Shown in pieces: positions 27,001 to 34,990 of a stretch of 64,000 bases of DNA; positions within the stretch are counted from its first letter, which is position 1, and each line of letters begins with the position of its first letter. A model generated the notes under the pieces. The model made no database searches, was not told the origin of the DNA, and saw only the letters and a list, made by a program, of their open reading frames with translations. The stretch covers positions 23,515,001-23,579,000 of the forward strand of contig JAMPIT010000379.1 of assembly GCA_026261815.1 (NCBI GenBank), written 5' to 3'. The translations under genes were made by a program, and so were the position numbers. The DNA is from Monarcha castaneiventris obscurior. Taxonomy: Eukaryota > Chordata > Aves > Passeriformes > Monarchidae.

Positions 27001-30000
27001 AGTGTATTAAAAATTAACCAAACAAAAACCAGCATAGTAAAACCTTAGGAAAATGAAATGCTCCTCTTTACATATATTTCTTCCTTATGGGTGAATATAA
27101 AGTTCAGCCATTGGCAGGTGTTTAGGTACTATGGAGATCAATGTCGTATCAGAACTTAAAGATATATTTTCTGTGTATCCCATGAAAAATCTTCCAAAGA
27201 AGCCAAACTGACTCATTGAGAAATTCAAATTTGAAGAAACAATTGTTTAATTCTTGAGACACTACTGCTGCCTAAAACACCTCATTAGTATGTTCTGCCT
27301 GTCATCACTTCTTTCCATTGCCCTAAATGTTCTTCACTTGTGCTTCTAAAATGTGGCATTTGCTTGCCTGATACCCTAGCACATAACAGTAAAAAATTTA
27401 CTGAGATAGTTTGGGCTTATTTTGTTGAGCTATCATCATTCTTATACCCATTTCTTAAGCATTCTCCTTTTAATTAAAGTTTTTCATTTATCAAATATTT
27501 AGGTGAGTCGGTGCAGTCATGTCACAGTGAGCGACGTGTTCTGATATTAGACTGCAGTGGACTGAATTTCTTTGACTACACTGGAGTCTCAGTGCTTCTT
27601 CAGGTATTCACAACATCAGAAACATTCTGTATATGTTATAATTACACATATGAGTTATTGGGGCCAACTGCTAGTCACTTCACCTGTATCAGTGGATAAA
27701 TATTTCACCCATAGAAAAGATAAACACAGATTTGGTATTTAATTGCACATATATAAAATTACATTAAAATATTTCTAAATATTTTGGGTAACAGTGCAAA
27801 TGTACGCATCTGTATGTAATGAAGATGAGCTTCAGAACGTTTTGTTTTGTTTTGTTTTACAGTTGGTTTAGATCATATTTGACCCTGTCATGTCAGTTGT
27901 AGGGACATGTGTAAATTTACTGCTTTAAAGTTTCAGCTTTAATTCTATGATTTTATCTGTGTGTTCTACTTTCTGCTAAGCCAGAGGTCAAAACACGATC
28001 TCCAAACTTTCTCTCATGGGCAACATACCTTGCAGACTGGGTTCAGGTATTGCAGGAGTTCCAAGATGCTCCCAGAAGACTAAACCCAATGATCAGTGGT
28101 TACTGTGGTGAATGGAACTAAATCCAGGTGGCAGCTGGCCACAATTGGTGTTCCCCTGGGGCCAGTCCTGCTTAATGTCCTTGGGGATTGAGTATACCTT
28201 CAGTCAGCTTGCAGATGAGACCAAGCTGGGTGGGAGTGTTGATCTGCTGGAGGGCAGGAAGGCTCTGCACAGGGATCTGGACAGGCTGGATTGATGGGCC
28301 AAGGGAGACAGTAAGAGGTCCAGCAAGGCAAAGTGCTGAGTCCTGCTCTTGGGTCACAACAACCCTGTGCAGTGCTACAGGCTGGGGGCAGAGTGGCTGG
28401 AAAGGCATGGGTTAGTGGTGGACTTGGCAATGCCAAGTTAATGCTTGGACTCGATGACCTTAAAGATCCTTTCCAACCTAAACAATTCTACGAGTCTATG
28501 GTTCTGCAGAATAAGCAGTTCTATATAGTGGATAAATATTATGTTCAAAAGCTGTTTCTTACACTTCCATCAGATCTGGAGTTTAAAAGTTGTGTAGTAC
28601 ATACAGAGTTAAGTGGGTATGGGAGGTTTGGTTTGCGTAATTTTTCTGAGTAAGATAAAGGACTAGATTTGAACTTGGGTCTTAGCCCAGGCTTTTTCTT
28701 GCCCTAGCAATTTTCTCAATTTACTGCAGTGATTGCACAGTGAAGTAAGTGTTGCCTTAAAAGATTTTAAATTAGAACTACGCATATAGATATGGATATA
28801 ATGAAAAAGAAAACTGGAAAAATAAGGTTAGTGGGAGTGATTCTTTATTAGCTATCCCTTCGAAATATAGGGCATTCAATATAGTATTAATGTAAAAAAT
28901 TGTGAAACAGATTTCCAAAAGGTCATAGAGATCTCCAAATTACAAATTACTTCAAAGAAGTGTTTGACAAATTTGTGAGAGGTAAGTCTGGTGTGGGCTG
29001 AGAAGTGCATAGGTTGGTAATGCAGCCTCTGCATAAATGGTTGGCCTAAAACCAAGTTGTTCAGAGAGGATCACACTCAACCTGTCCTTGTTGTTACACT
29101 CCTTCCCAAAATACCATCACTGATGCCAGATATGGAGAATTTATGAGCTGAGTAAGGTTTTTGGTTTATTTTTAAAAATAGAATATTCTGATGAGGTTCT
29201 CACTGAATCTATCTCAGATTTTTTCTGCTTCATATGGATTATTTAAACATTTTTTGATGCAAGAACTGCTTTGGATATTCCCCATTTGGCAGAAAAATGC
29301 CCTACTCTGGTTTTAGAGTTATTTTCACTTTTTTTTCTTTAGCTTTCTATCTTATTAATATTTTGTCTCTGTGGAGCTGACCAGTTTCAAAGAGAGAATA
29401 AAGAACAACTTACTGCTGAACGTAGCATGATAGTTATGGTGCTTTTTTGATAAAAATCTCAAAGTTTCCTAGGTCTGATTCCTGTCTGTGTGGACTGGTA
29501 GTAAGCATATGGTGAGGACATGGGAAAACAAGCTGAAAAAAGAGAACTGGAAATAATACCCCTAAAATTGCAGTAAGAAAATGCAAAATTGTTAATCCAA
29601 TTCAGTTTTAATTCTCAGCAGAGCTGTAGAGTACTGTGAAGAGGTGGTAGGAAATAAATGTGTCTTGGTAATGTTTGCATTATAGAAGGGCTCGCTCTGG
29701 TGGCTGCTGGCAGTACAGCTGCTGCAGCAGCACTCGGGGCTCTGCCTACCTTGAATATGGGTAGGCAGAAATTTTTGTGTATTTTATTCTCTGTTGGTAT
29801 TTTAAACAGGGTTGTTTGTTTTGGTTTTTTTTTAATTTCTTGTTTTCAAACATAGATTTACGTGGACTGTAAAAACAGATACATCGATGTGTTGCTAGCA
29901 CACTGCAAAGGCAAGTACCAGCTTCCAGTAAAAATTTTAACATGATGGTTCATATATCATCACTACCTTCTCAGTGTTCATGTGTTTGTTTTATTGCAGC

Positions 30001-31551
30001 TTCTTTGATAAAAGCAATGCAGTACGGTGGAAATCTTGAATCTGAAAATCCTGTATTTTTTGAATCTATTTCTTCAGCAATTGATGCAATTCATATTCAC
30101 AGGGTAAGACTTACAAGCAGGAGTAGGTGAAGCCTACAGTTCTGTGTGATTGTGTGATTCTTTGTGATTCTGTGTGATTCTTTTCCACAGTCATGCCAGT
30201 GTAAGTGAGCATGCATTACAAGCAGTGTGCTTTCCTGTGGTTTTATTTAAGATTCAAACATGGCTAGAGCTTGGCTCAGAGCCTTCTCCAAAAGATGTTA
30301 AATTCATCATGGTCTGTGGTTTGGGTGTTTGTCTTTTTTTCTTCACTTTGTATTTTACTAATTAAATCAGACTTGCCTATGGACAAAACCACTTTCCATT
30401 GATTTATCCAGATTAAGGTGAGTTGGCACAGTTGGTCTAGTGAATTGGCCAGAAAAACATGTTCTCTTCAGAGCTTTTCAGCATTTTTCATTATGTTGTC
30501 CTACAAAAGACAATTTACTGAAATGGTAACTGCAGGGCAAAAATAACGGGGTTGGCTATTGTATATTTTGTCTGGGTCTGATTAGATGAATTAGAATGAT
30601 TGTTGTGTTATAAAATGTCTGCATTTTTTATTGACATTAATTAACTTTCCTAACATTCTTGTAAGATAGTTATGTACCAGCATTCCAATTTCATGGAAAT
30701 GGGACATGGATAGACCAGGACAAATGTTCATAACGAAAAGGGGGAGTTAAAACTCAAAGTCCACTTTTTTAGGAACTGATTGCTTGTTTCTACCAGAGCT
30801 GCTAGGCAAATCAAACCTCTGTATAGTGGCTTAGCAGTTTGGTCTGAAAGGCTTGCATGCAGCCTCAAATTTTAAATGTAATTATAAGCAGTATGTATAT
30901 ACTGCTGATGCTTCTTCTTTAGAGTATTCATAGCATGTGCTTCAGGGATTTTTGTGTGTTGTTGGGTTTAGCACCTGAAGATGAGGTGGACAGGAGTGAC
31001 AAGGCAGGGTGGCCCCAATAGCAGCAGCACACTGTAGCTACCAGTCCATGAACTCCTCCTGTGCCTTTTTAAGGTGCCGAGGTCAGTAGGACTTTTGAGG
31101 GTTACCATGATAGAAGAGGCAGAATAGGATAGAAAAAATATGAGGAAGGGGCTGGACACTAACAGAAAGTGATTTGTTCTGATTTACATTTCAGCTTCCC
31201 CATATAACAGGAAATAGTCTTTTACTGTCAGAAAGGTAGAGGCAAGAGGGCTCTGTGGTTCATTCTCATCTTTGCTGCTGCTCAGAAATGCAAAGCTGTT
31301 CTTAGCTAAACCCTCCAATGAAAATGTGTCATTCTCATTTTTATGTTTATAAATGGATAAGAAACTTGCCTATTACTTCGTGCAGTAAATAATAAATAAC
31401 TTTTTGAAATATTAGTTTTAATAATTGTGGCATTTTCAAGCTTCATCTCCTAATTTTATATTATATTCTAAGAAAACATTATAATACCTTTTTTTTTCTG
31501 TTTCTCTCAATTTAGAATTACAGCAAGTTCAGTGAACAGAGTGAAGTGTGA
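1..31551 (+). CDS. SLC26A7: SLC26A7 anion exchanger/channel, 3' part of gene (13 exon pieces)
   Basis: Overview entry; the exons follow separately. The spliced coding sequence gives 368 residues after the split first codon, ending at TGA 31549-31551. Joined motifs such as [47 protein letters not shown] and ILDCSG match SLC26A7 closely, and more closely than other SLC26 members as I know them. The protein is a membrane Cl-/HCO3- exchanger or anion channel of kidney, stomach and thyroid; human loss-of-function variants cause goitrous hypothyroidism (family knowledge). The window shows roughly TM9-TM14 and the cytoplasmic STAS domain. The start codon and N-terminal half lie upstream of the window. 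Intron phases in order are 2,0,0,0,0,2,0,0,1,0,1,0, and every junction keeps the frame. No internal stop or frameshift is seen, so the gene looks intact. Confidence 0.97.
37..1607 (+). other. SLC26A7 intron, phase 2
   Basis: A 1571-base intron from GTAATG to AATAG. The sequence is AT-rich and unique-looking. I see no repeat family, extra exon or RNA gene in it. Short open frames here have no recognisable protein. Confidence 0.85.
1608..1755 (+). CDS. SLC26A7: SLC26A7 exon (piece 2): linker and TM9
   Basis: The acceptor is TTTTTTTTAATAG ending at 1607. The leading G completes a split Gly codon; 49 codons follow and the donor is GTAAAG at 1756. The exon encodes LPSPKAPPM, then a hydrophobic helix ([17 protein letters not shown]) and the basic turn [13 protein letters not shown]. 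The helix corresponds to TM9 of the SLC26 fold, and the motif after it is the family's cytoplasmic turn leading to TM10. The exon ends in phase 0. Confidence 0.96.
3146..3150. repeat. Target-site duplication CCTAC (left copy)
   Basis: The five bases CCTAC directly before the LTR terminus TGTAGTGG are repeated exactly at 4337-4341 directly after the terminus CACTACA. Confidence 0.88.
3151..4336 (-). mobile_element. Solo LTR of an endogenous retrovirus
   Basis: The element starts TGTAGTGG and ends CACTACA, so its termini form a perfect 7-base inverted repeat with the canonical TG...CA. The same five bases, CCTAC, flank it at 3146-3150 and 4337-4341, a perfect target-site duplication. A minus-strand AATAAA (plus TTTATT, 3257-3262) lies near the 3151 end, and a minus-strand TATATATAAAAG lies at 3607-3618. 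Both indicate transcription polarity opposite to SLC26A7. No gag/pol/env-like coding sequence lies between the termini, so it is a recombined single LTR. A 5-bp duplication fits ERVL-like or some class II elements; I cannot name the family. Confidence 0.88.
4337..4341. repeat. Target-site duplication CCTAC (right copy)
   Basis: This is the exact partner of 3146-3150. Identity of the two copies suggests little decay since insertion, although five bases are too few to date it. Confidence 0.88.
5023..5136 (+). CDS. SLC26A7: SLC26A7 exon (piece 3): TM10 and anion-site half-helix
   Basis: The acceptor is ACTTTGCAG and the donor GTAACA; the exon is 38 codons in phase 0/0. It encodes [16 protein letters not shown], then [18 protein letters not shown] and AKTQ. 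In prestin and other SLC26 proteins this stretch lines the anion pocket at the N-terminus of TM10, with a Ser-Arg pair in the position of Gly-Arg here (inference by family alignment). The basic residue is kept while the preceding serine is glycine, which is usual for SLC26A7 as I know it. The following STGAKTQ is the family's STGGKTQ-type signature. Confidence 0.97.
5966..6260 (+). mobile_element. CR1 LINE 3' fragment
   Basis: It matches the well-known CR1 3' region: GTGACAGGACAAGAGGAAA, then GGTTTAGATTAGA, then GGACTTGATGACCTAAAAGG. It ends in the tail ATTCTGTGATTCAATGATTC. It is 5'-truncated, as most CR1 copies are, and sits in sense orientation in an SLC26A7 intron. Confidence 0.85.
8311..8331. 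repeat. (TGT)7 trinucleotide microsatellite
   Basis: Seven perfect TGT units lie 36-56 bases upstream of the exon at 8367, replacing much of a normal polypyrimidine/branch-point context. Confidence 0.9.
8367..8444 (+). CDS. SLC26A7: SLC26A7 exon (piece 4): membrane segment, about TM11
   Basis: The acceptor is TTGTTTTAG and the donor GTATGG; the exon is 26 codons in phase 0/0. It encodes [18 protein letters not shown], then PLLYWLPM. It is almost wholly hydrophobic and forms a membrane helix ending in the LLYWLPM motif of SLC26A7. A (TGT)7 tract lies 36-56 bases before the exon, in the usual branch-point neighbourhood. Confidence 0.96.
8445..9897 (+). other. SLC26A7 intron, phase 0
   Basis: A 1453-base intron of AT-rich sequence. 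A minus-strand Lys/Arg-rich open frame at 9219-9470 has no recognisable family and is read as chance. I see nothing else. Confidence 0.83.
9898..9993 (+). CDS. SLC26A7: SLC26A7 exon (piece 5): about TM12 and QFRDLKKYW loop
   Basis: The acceptor is TCTTTGCAG and the donor is the consensus GTAAGT; the exon is 32 codons in phase 0/0. A hydrophobic segment, [16 protein letters not shown], is followed by [16 protein letters not shown]. The family pattern of a basic/aromatic loop ending in a D-x-x-x-W-like motif before the last pair of helices is clear. Confidence 0.97.
11206..11568 (+). mobile_element. Probable solo LTR with three CCAAT boxes
   Basis: The right end reads GTGACCGCCCCAACA, typical of a retroviral U5 end in CA. 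Upstream are AATAAA at 11506-11511 and three CCAAT boxes at 11385-11389, 11415-11419 and 11444-11448, a retroviral U3 layout. The left end is uncertain. TGTGG at 11206 is the best candidate because it pairs imperfectly with the terminal CAACA, but I find no matching target-site duplication. No internal retroviral coding region follows. Orientation is the same as SLC26A7, so its poly(A) signal could in principle act on the host transcript. Confidence 0.6.
14106..14205 (-). mobile_element. Antisense CR1 LINE 3' end fragment
   Basis: It reads ATCATAGGATCATTTAGGTT, GGAAAAGACCTTTAAAGACC and ACCATGTCCCTAAGTGC. This is the reverse complement of the CR1 3' end, including the octamer-like tail at 14106. 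It is a short, 5'-truncated copy, antisense to the host gene. Confidence 0.82.
17244..17350 (+). CDS. SLC26A7: SLC26A7 exon (piece 6): TM13-TM14
   Basis: The acceptor is CCCCTCCTTACAG and the donor GTAAGA. There are 35 full codons plus AG, so the exon ends in phase 2. It encodes [18 protein letters not shown], then [17 protein letters not shown]. These are the last two membrane spans before the cytoplasmic C-terminus. It is preceded by the longest intron in the window (7250 bases). Confidence 0.97.
17351..19176 (+). other. SLC26A7 intron, phase 2
   Basis: A 1826-base intron with no recognised repeat. Overlapping short open frames near 18031-18568 have no family resemblance. Confidence 0.83.
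19177..19243 (+). CDS. SLC26A7: SLC26A7 exon (piece 7): membrane-to-STAS linker
   Basis: The acceptor is TTGATTACAG; the leading A completes an Arg codon. Twenty-two codons follow, reading [18 protein letters not shown] and EDNC, with donor GTAAGT. The charged, hydrophilic composition fits the cytoplasmic linker joining the transmembrane domain to the STAS domain. This is one of the less conserved parts of the protein, so its support comes mainly from exact phase, splice sites and the KNMKE motif. Confidence 0.93.
19244..22936 (+). other. SLC26A7 intron with homopolymer pair
   Basis: A 3693-base phase 0 intron. It contains T12 (20522-20533) and C14 (20556-20569) close together. The longest open frame of the whole window, 167 codons on the minus strand at 19560-20063, lies here. 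I do not recognise it and take it as chance or an unrecognised decayed insert. Confidence 0.8.
20522..20569. repeat. T12 and C14 homopolymer runs
   Basis: Twelve T (20522-20533) and fourteen C (20556-20569) are separated by 22 bases. The C run is G14 on the other strand. Length is error-prone in sequencing. Confidence 0.9.
22937..23053 (+). CDS. SLC26A7: SLC26A7 exon (piece 8): start of STAS domain
   Basis: The acceptor is TTCCACAG and the donor GTATGT; the exon is 39 codons in phase 0/0. It encodes [20 protein letters not shown], then [19 protein letters not shown]. It matches the first strands and first helix of an SLC26 STAS domain ([18 protein letters not shown]). The exon ends at the variable intervening segment of the domain. 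Confidence 0.96.
23054..24784 (+). other. SLC26A7 intron inside STAS coding region
   Basis: A 1731-base phase 0 intron with no recognised repeats. I looked for a small in-frame exon here, because mammalian SLC26A7 appears to have a few more residues at this point, and found none with good splice sites. Confidence 0.82.
24785..24833 (+). CDS. SLC26A7: SLC26A7 exon (piece 9): short STAS intervening segment
   Basis: The acceptor is TTTTATTTCAG and the donor GTGAGT. There are 16 codons, [16 protein letters not shown], plus a trailing G (phase 1). CEQNTLL and SNG-x-C are recognisable SLC26A7 motifs in the disordered intervening sequence of the STAS domain. A longer overlapping open frame across this position is in another frame and is a shadow. 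Confidence 0.93.
24834..27502 (+). other. SLC26A7 intron with CR1 end
   Basis: A 2669-base phase 1 intron. It contains a sense CR1 3' end near 25.1 kb; the rest, including short open frames at 26088-26636, is unrecognised. Confidence 0.82.
25095..25202 (+). mobile_element. CR1 LINE 3' end fragment
   Basis: GGGGTTGGAATGAGATGATC, then TTTAAGGTCCCTTCCAACCC, and the tail CATTCGCTGATTCTGTG are diagnostic of a CR1 3' end in sense orientation. The left boundary is approximate. Confidence 0.85.
27503..27603 (+). CDS. SLC26A7: SLC26A7 exon (piece 10): STAS core
   Basis: The acceptor is AATATTTAG; the leading GT completes a Gly codon. Thirty-three codons follow and the donor is GTATTC, a weak site. 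The sequence runs through [10 protein letters not shown] to [20 protein letters not shown] and LQ. The LDCSG-x-x-FFDY-x-GV motif is the hallmark STAS strand-turn-helix, equivalent to the region around the phosphorylated serine of bacterial SpoIIAA. Confidence 0.97.
27604..29855 (+). other. SLC26A7 intron with internally deleted CR1
   Basis: A 2252-base phase 0 intron with a weak donor, GTATTC. It holds a (GTTTT)4 run at 27839-27858 and a CR1 copy at about 28085-28500. The open frames in 28112-28653 derive from CR1. Confidence 0.83.
28085..28500 (+). mobile_element. CR1 LINE, ORF2 3' part fused to 3' end by internal deletion
   Basis: From about 28110 the sequence follows the last part of CR1 ORF2 (TTGGTGTTCCCCTGGGGCCA, CAGATGAGACCAAGCTGGGT, GTTGATCTGCTGGAGGGCAG, TCACAACAACCCTGTGCA). 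Right after GAGTGGCTGGAAAG (ending near 28404) it jumps to the CR1 3' UTR (GGACTCGATGACCTTAAAGA). It ends in ATTCTACGAGTCTATG at about 28500. Several hundred bases of normal CR1 are therefore missing in the middle. The copy is in sense orientation with a decayed frame. Confidence 0.85.
29856..29910 (+). CDS. SLC26A7: SLC26A7 exon (piece 11): STAS strand, ends at a GC donor
   Basis: The acceptor is TTTCAAACATAG. Eighteen codons read [18 protein letters not shown], followed by a lone G in phase 1. The sequence after the exon is GCAAGT, not GT. The frame resumes only at 30000 with CT, giving alanine and then SLIKAM, exactly as the family requires (AHC-x-ASLIKAM). The nearby GTACCA at 29915 would break the frame, so the GC donor is the only consistent choice. 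Confidence 0.95.
29911..29999 (+). other. GC-AG mini-intron of SLC26A7 (89 bases)
   Basis: The exon edge reads AAAG|GCAAGT, a perfect consensus for U2-type GC donors, and the intron ends TTTTATTGCAG. The length of 89 bases is close to the lower working limit for vertebrate introns. Phase 1 on both sides restores the ASLIKAM motif of the STAS domain. Confidence 0.93.
30000..30103 (+). CDS. SLC26A7: SLC26A7 exon (piece 12): end of STAS domain
   Basis: The acceptor is TTTTATTGCAG; the leading CT completes an Ala codon. Thirty-four codons follow: [20 protein letters not shown], then [14 protein letters not shown], with donor GTAAGA. This is the last helix of the STAS domain. Failure to splice here would add only eight residues before a TAG at 30126-30128. 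Confidence 0.96.
30104..31515 (+). other. Last SLC26A7 intron
   Basis: A 1412-base phase 0 intron, GTAAGA to TTTAG. Just inside it, 30141-30180, is a run of imperfect GTGTGATTCT-type units. Nothing else is recognised. Confidence 0.85.
30141..30180. repeat. Imperfect GTGATTCT-type octamer repeat
   Basis: Four or five units of TGTGATTCT/TGTGTGATT kind lie in a row, 38 bases after a splice donor. The unit resembles the ATTCTRTG tail of CR1, but no CR1 body precedes it. Confidence 0.7.
31516..31551 (+). CDS. SLC26A7: SLC26A7 terminal coding exon with stop codon
   Basis: The acceptor is TTCTCTCAATTTAG. Eleven codons, [11 protein letters not shown], end in TGA. The conserved tail S-K-x-S-x-x-SEV supports this as the true C-terminus. 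The last residues QSEV fit a class I PDZ ligand (Ser at -2, Val at 0); binding is an inference. The exon continues into the 3' UTR. Confidence 0.94.
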   Translation, partial: NYSKFSEQSEV

Positions 31552-32583
31552 TGCCCACCCATTGAGCATGGCTAGTTTTATCTGCTCATATTCAAAATTA
31601 ACTACATCATGGCTTCTCCTTAACTTTTTTCTCCAGTGGATCTCACAGATGATCTTTTATATGCCATGTATATTTAGTACATTTAGTAATGACAGATCTG
31701 CCTTTCAAGAAGAAAATCTTTCAGCTGCAATCACTCACAGAATGTTCATGCAATTGTTCTACAGTGGTTTTATATAATATTTTTATATGCATTTAGATAA
31801 AAATTATTAGAAAGCAGACACGAGGTACTAACTGTGTTTACCAGTTAGGTGTATTCTTTTCGATATCTTCTATTGTAACATTAGTTGTAATAAGCATCTA
31901 TAGTTTTGTGTATGGAATAGAGACATTACGAATTCTTAAAAGAGCATGTTATAATTGATACAGTATCCACAGGAAGGCATATACCAATGCATACCGTTTC
32001 TAATGGCTTTACTTACCCTTTCCTCTGTTCAGGACAGCCATTTGCAGTAGCAGCATCATATCGCAGCTATCATATGCTTCCACTTTTTTACTTGGCTTTG
32101 TATGCTTTTTAATGCCTGCCCAGAAAAATGGGAGAACTTGCAAGTATATGCAGAGAAGGCAGATGCATGTTGACTAAGAACACTGGATTGCTTCCCCTCT
32201 ACTAGTTGTCTTGAGCTGTTATGGTTTGCTACATTTTCAAAGCCACAGGTATTCTTCAACTCAGACTGAAGAGAAAAAAAATGGTAATATTTTCCCAAAG
32301 CTTATTCTTTTTTCCAGCACATTTTTTCCAGTCTGCATTTCCAGGTTGAGCTGTGATTTGTTTGGTGTTGCAATCTTCAGCTGAGGCAGCTGAGGGGTGA
32401 TTGTAGGGACACATAAGGTGTGTGCCACATTTCAGCCACAATCCCGATACGCAGTACTCTGTGTGAGTACACAAAACAGGTGGAGGAATCACAAGTTGAG
32501 TATTTGGTTTGTATTTATGGGTTGTCAGCAACTGTGTTAGATTATACTATCACATCGATATGATGTTATATGGCAACATATTA

Positions 32584-32922
32584 AGGCCTTCCAGTACCTG
32601 AAGGGAGCCTACAAGAAACATGGAGAGAGACTATTTACAAGGGCATGTAGTGATAGGACAAGAGGGAATGGCTTGAAACTGAAAGTGAATAGGTTTAGAT
32701 TAGATACTAGAAAAAAATTCTTTACTGTGACAATGGTGAGCCACTGGAACAGGTTGCCCAGAGAAGTTACGGATGCCCTAAACTCTGGAAGTGCTCAAGG
32801 CGAGGTTGGATGGAGCTTTTAGCAACTTGTTCTAGTGGTAGGTGTCCCTGCACATGGCAGGGTGCTGGAAGCAGATGATCTTTAAGGTCCTTTCCAACCC
32901 AGGTTATTCTTTGATTCTATGT
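32584..32922 (+). mobile_element. CR1 LINE 3' fragment in SLC26A7 3' flank
   Basis: A contiguous CR1 3' end of about 340 bases: GGCCTTCCAGTACCTGAAGG, GATAGGACAAGAGGGAATGG, CACTGGAACAGGTTGCCCAG, GATGATCTTTAAGGTCC. It ends with ATTCTTTGATTCTATG. It is the best preserved CR1 copy in the window, in sense orientation. Confidence 0.9.
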
Positions 32923-33533
32923 ATGACTTTTTTCCTCTTGCCTTTGTTCCCTTATGTGAACACCACCAGTAAAATGTGAGCTGAGCAAAAAGGAATCAAC
33001 AAATGAGAAAGATGAGAAAGTAGGATTTTTTTTTTATCAACTTAAAAAAATCTATGGAAGCTAAAGGTAAATGAATATGGCACAGCCATAATGGCCATCT
33101 TAGCACTACAGAGAGGAGAGAAGAACAAGCAGGCTTTGTGCAGATGACACATATAGGCAAAATCTAATGCTAAGCACTCTGTTTTCAGCAGCAGTTACAT
33201 CTGTATGCTTATCTGGACCCTCCTTGCTCTGTCTGCCCAAAGCTGCTGCCTGCAGGAGATGAGGTGGTGCATGGAGTGACTTTTGCATCTCTACATAGTT
33301 CAGAAATTGCTAAGTTTTTCCTCAAGTCTTGATAACTCCACACTACTAGATGATAATTGGAGAAAGCCATGGGGTTTTTTGCCCTTTCAGTTATAAGTGA
33401 CTCTTGTAGTTATTCCCTACTTTGTCCCACAGATAACCAGAAATGTTCTGTACAAGTTCTTCTGAGACTGCTTTTGTAATTACTGTGCAAAAGGTTGATA
33501 AGTAACTGTGAGAAACTCATTATACACAGGAGA

Positions 33534-33539
33534 AATAAA
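33534..33539 (+). other. Candidate polyadenylation signal AATAAA
   Basis: First canonical hexamer downstream of the SLC26A7 stop codon. A second AATAAA is at 33774-33779. Neither is proven. Confidence 0.35.
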
Positions 33540-34908
33540 TTCTGTATACTGTCCCAAGCACATTAATTTCAGATGCTGTAGTTGATTGCAAATGGCTCAT
33601 TACATCACTGGACTCAGTAACAGGCTATAACATTTGATTAATAATTTCCTCAAACAGTTTTAGTAATTTATTAACACTTTAGAAACTATTTACAATGTAC
33701 TTTAATCGTAGAAGCATCAATTTTATGTCACAGCTGAATGGAGATTTCTACTTAACTGCAAACTGAGTAAATGAATAAATGGTATGTTTTCTACTAGGTT
33801 CAGCATTTGTTCTTTGTCAGCTAAATGTTTTTTCTGAAAATTTACAGATAAGTTGATTAATGAAATTGTTAAAAATAGGGTCTTTAGCAAAGATAACATC
33901 TATCAGGAGACTTTCACTTTTGTTCTGAATTATCTTGTAAATGGAACAACACAGATACTTTTAAAATTCCTTGTAGTATTAGCCTTTAATGAGACCTTCT
34001 GCATTTAATGATCAATTTTGTAGTGCTTATCAAAATTGTTTCCAATTTTTACTGCTTTCAATAGGAATAATTTTTGCCCAGTTAAATGGTTGTTTTAGGG
34101 ATGAACATTTATCTCCCATTAGCTCCAACCTTCCAACACTGGGCTTTGGGATAGTTGTAATATTTCTGTAATCTATTTTGCCATATATAATAAGTCTAAA
34201 TAACTTTCCATTTCTGAGAGTATGCATTGTTAATTATATTCCCTGTCTGGCAAGTGGCATCACTCAGGATAGTTGTTTCTCAGCAGAACAGAGCGTTTAA
34301 GTGACATATGAAGGTACCTGCCCTTTCCATTCCTTCTAAAATACCTGTACTGACTTTAAGCTCTGTTAAATCAGAACTGCTCTACAGTACTATGGGCAGT
34401 GAGAGAGGGACTGTCATTTTTTTTTACCACTGAATTACAAGAGCAAATTGCAGAATACTTCACTACCGATTCTGTTTCCATTTCTCCACCACCCACCCTT
34501 CTGAGCTGTTGATGTTTACTAAAGCATGTTATTGGGCATTGCCTGTCTTCAAATGGCCAGGATGCCAGGCCATCAGACCTCATGGATTGCCAGATCACTG
34601 GCTGCTCTGCTGGTGGGATGGGAGTTGCTTCATGTCCTCCCTGAGTTGCTCTGCAAATCCCTGATGCTGGTGTGTTTGTTCCACTCAGAGTCAACTGACA
34701 AACAACTGCTTAATTCTTTGGTGAAGACTTAAGGAAACACCCTAAACCTACTGGATTAAGTTTTGGAGGCAATTTCCACTATTAATTTCAACCCTTCCCT
34801 CAATGCTTTTTTACACAGACTGTCCACTGGTTTTCCTCTGGCTCCCAGAAAGAATTATTGTATAAATATATGGAAGCCCAACCCAAAACATCACAATTAG
34901 CTTCACTG

Positions 34909-34990
34909 GAATAGAATGGAATGGAATGAAATAGAATGCAGTAGAGTAACATTTGAAAGAAACCAGCAGTGATCATCTAGTCCAAATGCC
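34909..34990 (-). mobile_element. Probable antisense CR1 tail with GAATA/GAATG repeat
   Basis: An AATAGAATGGAATGGAATG-type run is followed by GAAAGAAACCAGCAGTGATC and ATCTAGTCCAAATGCC. This resembles an antisense CR1 tail and the start of its 3' region. It is short and diverged. Confidence 0.45.

Larger units (their letters stand above)
31552..33539 (+). other. SLC26A7 3' UTR, far end uncertain
   Basis: Sequence after the stop codon. I see no AATAAA or ATTAAA between 31552 and about 33530. The first clear AATAAA is at 33534-33539, with a TG-rich stretch about 35-45 bases later. Weak variants such as GATAAA (31796-31801) could act earlier. A full-length UTR to 33.5 kb would include the CR1 copy at 32.6-32.9 kb. 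Confidence 0.45.
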
